Shown here piece by piece: positions 56,155 through 64,000 of a stretch of 64,000 nucleotides of DNA (position 1 is the stretch's first letter; every line of letters begins with the position of its first letter). Both the position numbers and the translations under genes were made by a program. Below the pieces are notes generated by a model. It was not told the DNA's origin. It did not search any database and saw nothing but the letters and a program-made list of their open reading frames with translations. This stretch comes from Nissolia schottii (Eukaryota; Streptophyta; Magnoliopsida; Fabales; Fabaceae): NCBI GenBank assembly GCA_003254905.1, contig QANU01032022.1, forward strand, positions 55,111 through 119,110, written 5' to 3'.

Positions 56155-56562
56155 TCACCGCCGTGAAGCCTCGGGGGCGAATCGGCGTGGCAATACTGGG
56201 AGCACCCTCTTCCTTATGGTAGTCCGACGGCCGCGTCCTCGAACAGGTGGGGTGGATAGCCCTGGGTCTGCGCTCGGCTCGGTCTCTGGCTTAAACGGGA
56301 GAACCTCGGGCTCACCATTGAGGTAAATTGGATCGCGACTGTTGCCTCTGGGGCACTCATCTACCCTATGGGGCGCATCGGGAAGGATTCGGGTCCTCTG
56401 AGTCTTCACCCAAGTAAGGCCTCGGGCTCGTTGGGCAAGTTGGCGGGCGCAAACGTACACGTCTTGATAAGGGTGTCCATACGGAAGTTGCGCTGGCACG
56501 TACGGGTGAATAGCCACACATCCTTTGCAGGCGGGGAAGTCATGGCTGTGATCTGGAGTCAT
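56155..56562 (-). other. 135-codon frame at the conserved LTR block (F2)
   Basis: The ATG lies in the same conserved block as the LTR micro-ORFs (CCTCACTCGTGTATGACTCC on minus), but here the frame stays open for 135 codons. The product is rich in Pro and Arg with no recognised domain. It may be a drifted version of the micro-ORF or a former coding segment of the element. Confidence 0.3.
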
Positions 56563-57689
56563 ACACGAGTGAGGGTAAGAACGACTTCGTTCTTAGTGGG
56601 AACTCGACGTGGTCTCTACTATTCATTTACTCGGGCACAGTCCAGGCCACTCAGGAAAACCTCTAAGTGTCATGCATACTCGATCCTTATTGTTTATTAT
56701 CTTTAGCCTACGTCCTGAGCAGCTTTCCCTAAGTTACTAGGTGATCAGGCTACTAATCTTGTCATTACCTAGGCTTCATGCTCATTAACTTTACGTTACT
56801 GCTAAAGACATAATAGTCGTCTCGAGTCGCTCCCTTAACGATACATAATGCATAAACATATATAGATATATACATACCTGCATACATACATACATACATA
56901 CATACATACATACATACATACATACATACATGTAATTATATAGTGCATGAGGGAAATCTGGGAATCTCTTACGCGCCTTGTGGCTGCGTCCTTCTTAGTC
57001 TTTTCACCTTTGTAACCGTGACCTAGGTTACAACCTCCTTCTATTCCCTATTGTGTCGACCCAGCAGCGCTCTAACTGGTGTGGTAGCTAACCACGTAAA
57101 GCTTATAGGAAGTGACATCGAACACGATAAGTACAACCACTCCCCTAACAAGAATGGTGAGGGATCGACCCTTGGACTCGATCAGGCGTGGACACGTAGG
57201 TCGGCCCTTGGACTCGACCACGCTTTTCTGTACTATTCTCTTTACTGGGGTCCCCCTTTCTTTCCTCAGGACTTGTCCTGTTTTCTTTACTCTCAGGCCT
57301 TGGCCTGTTCTCTTTGTCTCGTGGCTTGGCCCATTGCTATTGTAACCAGGTCTCTCTACTTGCGTTGCTTATAACCAATCCAGCTTGCCGAATTGGTGAG
57401 AAGCGTGTCTGTAAGACGTGCCAAGAGAATAGGGATCTTCCTAATTATATAACTACATACTTTGGCTAAGGCCGTCCGAATCCTTGGTTATCGGAGCCTT
57501 AATACACTGCTTTATTTCCTAGGGTTCAATTATGTACATTTAACTTTACGTGAATACCTCTAATTATCTATGGTCGTCCTAACTCATATCACGGCCGTTT
57601 CCTCATGATGCATGCTTTCATGTACAATAATAGGCATACCCTCACTCATTGGATCCCTTAGAACCACTAAAGTCTCAAGTCCTTCAGGT

Positions 57690-57890
57690 TTCATTCGAAT
57701 GACTAGGGTTACATTCAAATAAATCCGTGCGAGTTCCTTCAGAATTCTTTCATTCGAATGACATTGGGATTCAATCGATTGAAATCCTAAGATTTTCTTT
57801 CATTCGAATGAATAAGAATTCAATCGATTAAAAGCTCAAAATTTTCTTTCATTCAACTGAAAACTCCTTTCAATCGAATGAAAGCTGATA
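57690..57890. repeat. Cluster of short palindromes in LTR F2
   Basis: Alternating TTTCATTCGAATGA and CAATCGATTGAAA palindromes, about eight copies in 200 bp. Two to three copies are also present in F1 (49905-49955). Confidence 0.7.
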
Positions 57891-58333
57891 AAATTTGCTC
57901 CTAAGACTTCAGTTCTCATTTTCTCCAAAAGTTTACTGTTCCTAGGGTTCCAATCAGTACAGTTATGCATTTCATTTTCCAAAATCTCCCAAAACCCTCT
58001 TTACCCTATAATCCCTCAAATTTCTACTTAACAATGATGTAGTCAAATATACACAAAAACACATATACAGATATAAATTAAACCACATAGACAGTGGGCT
58101 GAGGGTTACCCACATCCGATGACGATTCTGGTTCAGTAGCTTTGTTGCTGGTAATTTCTTGGTCGTGCTAGCGTGCTTCGAGAATTTTTCCGGGCTCTTC
58201 CGGCAAAATCGTGATGTACCCCGACGGGACTGGTGTTTGTGAAAGTGTTCGAAAATGACGTAAAATTTTCTGAAGGCTTGGCTATTTATAGCCTCTGCCT
58301 TTTTCCCTTTTTCTTTTTCTTTTATTTCCCTTT

Positions 58334-58352
58334 ACTTTTATTACTATTACTG

Positions 58353-58412
<60 letters not shown>
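58334..58412. repeat. (TTA)n microsatellite
   Basis: About 25 TTA/ATT units, following a T-rich tract. The poly-Leu open frame over it is not a gene. Confidence 0.95.
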
Positions 58413-58781
58413 TAATTTACTTTTTAACCTTCTGCTGAAGGTAATCAAATGGCTCCTTGGTCGGTTCCGCTCTAGTTTGATCGCGTTTTGTCCTATATCA
58501 CACACATCGATTGCCCTAAAAGTATTCCGGTCATACCGTTGTGATCCATTGATTTTTGTGAAATGCTCTATGTACACCCATAGTTGATACACCCGTACAT
58601 ACACCCATGATTTATACACATTTAATGACAAATATTCGTATAACGTATTATTATACTATACGTGTGTCAACCCCGACGCCACGTGCGTTGTGTTCAACGT
58701 AGTATGTGCCAGCTGGTAACGGAATCCCGGTTTTTGAGATTCAAATCAGTTGTAAACGCAGCATATTCCAAAATTGAGATC

Positions 58782-60380
58782 GTAATCGTTCACTCGAGAG
58801 TTCTCACTCATTCGGCCGTGTGTTATTCCTCATCGAGAGTTCTCACTCGTTCTGTACTGTGTAATTCGAAAGCTATTCTTGCTGGTGATCGAAAATGGCA
58901 ATGCAAGATCCCGCAGTAAAATTCTATCCATTTTTGTGTGTTGATCGTTGATGTGAAAGAATCATTTGTTGAGAAGCATTGTATTGCGGGATTCATTTTA
59001 TCGTGTTTGTGGATTTTTGTCGCGGTGAAGCCATTTATGGAAATGCACCTTAAATTCTGGTATTATGACACTGAAAAATTGTGTGCACCAACATTTTATC
59101 GGCTCAAGCACAAACTTTTGTTGGGCGTGTACATAAACTTTTATTGCATGCATCAGGGAACGTACAGCTTGTTACATTTTTAGCATTCATTACATATTTG
59201 TGTTTGCATTCTTACTTTGTTGTGCATATTGTAATCGTTTCACTCGAGAGTTCTCACTCACTCGGCACTGTGTTATTCCTCATCGAGAGTTCTGTCTCAT
59301 TCGGCACTGTGTAATTCGCAAGCTATTCTTGCTGGTGTTCGAAAATGGCAATGCAAGATCCCGTGGTAAAATTCTGTCCATTTTTGTGTGTTCGTTGTTG
59401 ACATGAAAGAATCATTTGTTGAGAAGCATTGTATTGCAGGATTCATTTTATCGTGTTTGTGGATTTTTGTCGCGGTGGAGCCATTTATGGCAATGCACCT
59501 TAAATTCTGGTATTATGACACTGAAAAATTGTGTGCACCAACATTTTATCGGCTCAAGCACAAACTTTTGTTGGGCGTGTACATAAACTTTTATTGCATG
59601 CATCAGGGAACGTACAGCTTGTTACATTTTTAGCATTCATTACATATTTGTGTTTGCATTCTTACTTTGTTGTGCATATTGTAATCGTTTCACTCGAGAG
59701 TTCTCACTCACTCGGCACTGTGTTATTCCTCATCGAGAGTTCTGTCTCATTCGGCACTGTGTAATTCGCAAGCTATTCTTGCTGGTGTTCGAAAATGGCA
59801 ATGCAAGATCCCGTGGTAAAATTCTGTCCATTTTTGTGTGTTCGTTGTTGACATGAAAGAATCATTTGTTGAGAAGCATTGTATTGCAGGATTCATTTTA
59901 TCGTGTTTGTGGATTTTTGTCGCGGTGGAGCCATTTATGGCAATGCACCTTAAATTCTGGTATTATGACACTGAAAAATTGTGTGCACCAACATTTTATG
60001 GGCTCAAGCACAAACTTTTGTTGGGCGTGTACATAAACTTTTATTGCATGCATCAGGGAACGTACAGCTTGTTACATTTTTAGCATTCATTACATATTTG
60101 TGTTTGCATTTCTTACTTTGTTGTGCATATCGTAATCGTTTCACTCGAGAGTTCTTGTATACATCGTGTTATTCCTCATCGTGAGTTCTTACTCATTAGG
60201 CACTGTGTAAATTAAATTCTGGTATTATGACACTGAAAAGTTGTGTGCACCAACATTTTATGGGCTCAAGCACAAACCTTTGTTGTGCATATGCACAAAC
60301 ATTTATTGTATGCATCAGGGAACGTACATCTTGTCACATTTTAAGCATTCGTTACATATTTGCGTCTGCATTACTTATTT
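58782..60380 (+). repeat. Tandem array of 450-bp units, about 3.5 copies
   Basis: Units start with GTAATCGTT(T)CACTCGAGAG at 58782, 59231, 59681 and 60132 (periods 449, 450, 451). Units 2 and 3 are nearly identical; the fourth has an internal deletion. Each full unit repeats an 81-codon frame (58938, 59388, 59838), which I regard as incidental. The array abuts the 5' side of the MULE-type gene and carries GCACAAACTTTTG motifs. Confidence 0.9.
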
Positions 60381-60559
60381 TTTGAATAAATATGCATCCC
60401 TCAATTTTTTTATGATGGTTTGCATTATAAAACACTCGATTACATGATCAGTGCTTAGTAAATTAGTTTGCAGAAACTGGTGCATGCCAACGTGCACAAA
60501 CTTTTGTTATAGGTTACACAAACATTTAGAATAATATGCACAAACATTCTTTTACCCAG

Positions 60560-63458
60560 GACGCTGTGTCAGTCGTTGTTGAGGGGGAGGTGGTGCCAAA
60601 GGCTGGCATGGTTTTTGACACTCTGGAGGCTGTGAAGGACTTCTACCAGAATTATGCAAGGGGAGTTGGATTTTCATGGAGGATTAGGAGCACCAAGTTT
60701 GATGAAGGCAAACAGATCAAGTACCAGATTTTGTCGTGCTCAAGGGAAGGGTGTCGAGCCTCCCAAATTCCAAAGTTTGTCAAGACCAATCCAACGTCAG
60801 CCGCTAAATGTGAAGCAAGGATATTGATGTCAAAGGTTCAAAATGAAGGGTCTGAGGCGTGGGTCATTAGGAGTGCCGTTAATGTGCACTCCCATGAAGT
60901 AAGCCCTACTAAAGCAAGGATTTTCAAAGAAAACCGAAGCCTTAACATGAATGCAAAGCAGATAATTGAGTTGAATGACAGTGCTGGAGTGAGAGTGAAC
61001 AAGACATTCCAAACGCTTGTGCAACAAGGCGGTGGTCACGAGTGTTTAAATTTTATTGAAAAGGACGTTAGAAATTATGTTAATAGAGAGTTGCGTACTG
61101 TACGGGAGGATGGGGATGTGAAAGGTGCTAATGGAATACTTTACAAGAATGAAGGAGCAGAATCCCAACTTTTGGTATGAGGTTGAGGTGAATGAGGAAA
61201 AACGGATTAAAAACGTTTTTTGGGCTGATGCAAGGAGTCGAGCGGCTCATGAATATTTTGGAGACGTGGTATCATTTGATACCACGTATGGCATTAATAG
61301 GTATTGTATGCCGTTTGGATCGTTTGTGGGGGTTAACCATCATGGGATGTCTGTGTTGCTTGGATGCGCTTTGCTATCTGCTGAAGACACATCATCGTTC
61401 GTGTGGCTATTTGAATGCTGGGTTAAATGTATGGCCGGTAGGCGGCCGAATGGTATTTTGACAGATCAATGCAAAGCGATGCAGAAAGCTATCGAAATTG
61501 TGTTGCCTGAGACACGTCATCGTTGGTGTATTTGGCACATTATGAAGAAGATTCCATAAAAATTTAAGGGGTGCAAACAATACGATGAGATAAAGGCCGA
61601 GCTAAAAAACATAGTGTGGGGAACATTAACATTAGATGATTTTGAAGAACGGTGGGCTGCTTTGTTAGTGAAGTTCCACCTTGAAGACAATGAGTGGTTG
61701 GATGGTTTGTTTTCTCAGCCCTTTTTTTTGTGTTAATTTTGCTAGGCTTTTATGCATCAACAGAATTTTATGTCAGGAAAAGTTTGTGCACATATGTTAT
61801 AAATGTTTGTGCTTATTAAATGAAAAAGTTTGCGCACTGGGAATGCATTGTCCAATGTATGGCAGCATTTTTTTAAACTGATTGGTGTGTATATAAACTG
61901 ATGGATTTGTTCGTGCATTACTTGATTATGCATCAACAGATTTGCATGTCAGGAAATTTTTGTGCAGATGCGTTATAGATGTTTGTGCTTATTACGTTTT
62001 AAAGATTGTGCATTGAGAATGTATTGTCCAATGTATAGCAGCATTTTTAAACTGATTGATTTGTTGGTGTGTGCAAATGTTTGTGCACATACGTTATAAA
62101 TGTCCGTGCATATTACGTGGTAAATTGTGTGCACTGAGAATTCATTGTCCAATGCCTAGCAGCATTTTTAAACTAATTGGTGTGTGCAAATGTTTGTGCA
62201 CATATGTTATAAATGTCTGTGCTTATTACGTGATAAAGTTTGTGCTGAGAATGCATTGTCCAATGTATATCAGGTTTGTACAAGGAACGAAATCGATGGG
62301 TCCCAGTATATCTTAGCAACGAATTTTGGGCTGGAATGAGGAGCACCTAGAGGAGTGAGAGCATGCATGCTTTCTTTGATGGATATCTAAACCCAAAGAG
62401 TAGCTTGGAGCAATTTGTCAAGCAGTATGATAACGCGCTTGCATCGAAAGCCCAAAAGGAGCTTGAGCTGGACGTTTCTAGTTTCAAAACAACTATCCCG
62501 TGTGTGACGACGTCATTGATTGAGAAGCAATATCAGTCGGAGTACACACATGACAAGTTTCGTGAGGTTCAGAATGAGTTTAGGGCAAAGGTAAACTGTA
62601 ACACATTTGTTAAAGACAAGCAAGGCTCTAAGATAACATACGCCATTGCCGAAGAAGTTGAGGTCAATGGTAGAGTAAGAGAGTTGTCATATGATGTGCT
62701 ATTTGATGGTGTGGCTGATTTGGTTGAATGTCAATGCCAACTCTTTTCAAGGGGAACAGTATGCCGGCATTGCTTGTGTGTGATTGGAGCTAAAAGAGTT
62801 AGGGAGATTCCAATGAAGTACGTCCTGAGCCGTTGGAGCAAGAATGTTAAACGGAGGCATAGCACGATAAAATGCAGCCATGACATTAGTAGGGTGGGAC
62901 CGGTAAAGGATAGGTACGATGGGGTGTGCACCCATTTTTACAATGTTGCAGAGCGTGCTGTATCCACGGTGGAAGGAACCAACTTACTTCACCGAGCGCT
63001 AGATATGGTGGAGGTTGGTTTAGAATCGAATCTTTCATGCACATCTTCAAATGTCAGCGAGTGTCGTGATGATGGGTGCTCAATTATGGTTAATGACATA
63101 CGCAGCCCCCCTCACATATCGTGCAAAGGTCGGACGAGTACAAAGAGGAAGGAATCAACCACGGATAGATGTGTGAGGAGTTATAGAAAGCGGGCAAAGA
63201 AACAAGCAACTGAAATTCAGGTTTGTGAATCGTCATTTTTTTTCCTGCAGACCACCTGTTAGGTTTGTGTTTTTTCGTTACAAATGTTTGTGTTATTTTT
63301 TTATATTATGTGTGCAGGAAAATATATCCTCAGATTCTGTTCAGGTGATATCCCAACGATCGGAATCGATTGGCCACCAGCAGCAATTTTATGTCCCAAT
63401 GCCCCAATCCCCGGGAGGATTTGTGTTCCGGTTGAATTCCTTTAATGCTAGAAATTAG
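60560..63458 (+). pseudogene. MULE/FAR1-type transposase gene, decayed
   Basis: Exons 60560-61704, 62274-63220 and 63318-63458 join with GT-AG introns in phase. In order: a FAR1 DNA-binding domain (VFDTLEAVKDFYQNYARGVGF, Cys/His-rich), the MULE DDE core with FDTTY (about 61280) and LTDQCKAM (about 61460), a Glu in FEERWAAL (about 61645), the post-core WAGMRST-RSESM segment, and a SWIM zinc finger (CQCQLFSRGTVCRHC, about 62728). Lesions: a one-base frame change at about 61126-61129, a TAA at 61557-61559 and a TAG at about 62350 where the family has Gln. The sequence before 60560 (CATTCTTTTACCCAG) looks like a splice acceptor, so the in-frame ATG at 60536 is probably intronic and a first exon may lie upstream. 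Confidence 0.8.
61741..62273 (+). repeat. Tandem repeats filling the MULE gene intron
   Basis: Four units start TGCACATATGTTATAAATGT at about 61787, 61963, 62084 and 62197 (lengths about 176, 121, 113 and 77). Each ends with GCATTGTCCAATGTAT followed by a (T/C)A(T/G/C)CAG or GGCAG. The last of these is the splice acceptor at 62273. Confidence 0.8.
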
Positions 63459-63589
63459 AATAAAGTCTGCATTGGCACATTCTTGTACCTTCTTTAGAGG
63501 TTGTAATTATAACCAAAATGTATAAACAAACAAATTTTGTGGTATATAATGGTAGATATTAGTTAAAATTTCAGATATTTTGAAACAGG

Positions 63590-63905
63590 AACAATGCACA
63601 AACTTTTTCGCTATTCAGCACAAACATTGTGTGTTATTTAGCACAAACTTTTTTCGTTGCTGATGTGCATAAGGCAATGAACTTACTCAATTACAAGCAA
63701 GAACAATGTACAAACATTTTTCGTTGTCCAAATCGTAAAAAAGTTTGTGCTTTTACCGTAGGAACAAATTTTGTGGTTTATAATGATAGATATTAGTTAA
63801 AATTTCGTTTGCTGATGTGCAATGTCAATGAACGTAATATTGTAGAGTATGATATCAGATTTCTAGTGCACAAACATTTTAGGATGCCGTGCACAAACAT
63901 TTTAT
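63590..63905 (+). repeat. Cluster of GCACAAAC(A/T)TTT motifs downstream of the MULE gene
   Basis: At least seven copies lie in 320 bp, including three with about 23-27 bp spacing at 63865-63922. The same motif occurs at 60266-60302, 60490-60545, in the 450-bp array and (inverted, TTTGTGC) in the intron. No gene is seen from 63459 to the window end. Confidence 0.75.
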
Positions 63906-64000
63906 GCCCTTGTGCACAAACATTTAGCACTTGTTTACAGCAATGTGATTTTATTCAAGCATAAATAAGTTCACAAGCTTATTACATCACTGTGATTTTA

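Larger units (their letters stand above)
55618..58270 (-). mobile_element. Ty3/gypsy LTR (F2)
   Basis: Homologous to F1 over 56900-57770 and to other LTRs around the conserved block at 56550-56600. It includes a (CATA)n run at 56885-56932 and a TATA-like TTTATAGCC at about 58285. The boundaries are approximate and the terminal repeats are not resolved. Confidence 0.55.

Noticed and set aside
58938-60083. Three near-identical 81-codon open frames in the 450-bp repeats as a tandem gene family
   Set aside because: The frames are copies of a non-coding repeat unit, with no domain and no sign of constraint beyond repeat identity; listed only as part of the array.
58782-60380. CRISPR-like array
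   Set aside because: Units are 450 bp, contiguous and without unique spacers, in a plant nuclear context.
60536-60559. ATG at 60536 as the true start of the MULE protein
   Set aside because: The codons lie in a repeat motif and a pyrimidine-rich splice-acceptor-like sequence ending CAG at 60559; FAR1-type similarity begins after it.

Overview
This window is nuclear DNA of a flowering plant, most likely a eudicot. The evidence is GT-AG spliced genes, a plastid-type purine biosynthesis gene (PurH/ATIC), plant cis-elements (E2F and MSA sites), FAR1-type and hAT transposases, plant LTR retrotransposons and TRIMs, and an integrated plant pararetrovirus. I cannot name the species from sequence alone. 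All functional assignments come from reading translations and motifs; no database search was run.

Layout. 1-4370: minus-strand endogenous caulimovirid copy, broken by stops and frameshifts, with its tRNA-Met primer-binding site and a TATA/TGACG promoter. 4400-6520: microsatellites, an LTR fragment, a copia-like polypurine tract plus LTR, and a LINE 3' end. 6759-12616 (minus): an eight-exon BRCT-domain gene with two E2F sites at its promoter, one net frameshift in exon 7 and no C-terminal half in the window; its introns hold TRIM elements. 12799-28340: accessory DNA with nested LTRs. Two very long solo LTRs have perfect 5-bp target duplications, and one of them splits a degenerate hAT transposase gene just before its dimerisation domain. 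29210-30448 (plus): an intact single-exon gene for a basic coiled-coil protein of unknown function, with a perfect mitosis-specific (MSA) element upstream. 32401-35000: FAR1 fragment, LTR remnants and an unidentified lysine-rich ORF. 35487-43509 (plus): complete 12-exon PurH gene (603 codons plus stop), all splice phases consistent, with hAT-like non-autonomous elements in two introns and a stop-free 93-nt intron. 45068-58430: degenerate Ty3/gypsy gag-pol and a dense nest of LTRs, including a third solo LTR with a perfect target duplication and a single N at an LTR-LTR junction. 58782-end: a 450-bp tandem array followed by a decayed MULE/FAR1-type transposase gene whose flanks and intron are packed with a GCACAAAC(A/T)TTT motif.

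The two intact-looking host functions are de novo purine synthesis (PurH) and a probable mitotic protein; the BRCT gene is probably an S-phase/DNA-damage gene that is decaying or misassembled. The most unusual patterns are (i) a conserved block with an ATG opening a 16-21 residue, mostly acidic micro-ORF in five separate LTR copies (a sixth has a longer ORF at the same place), and (ii) the repeat-motif architecture of the MULE.
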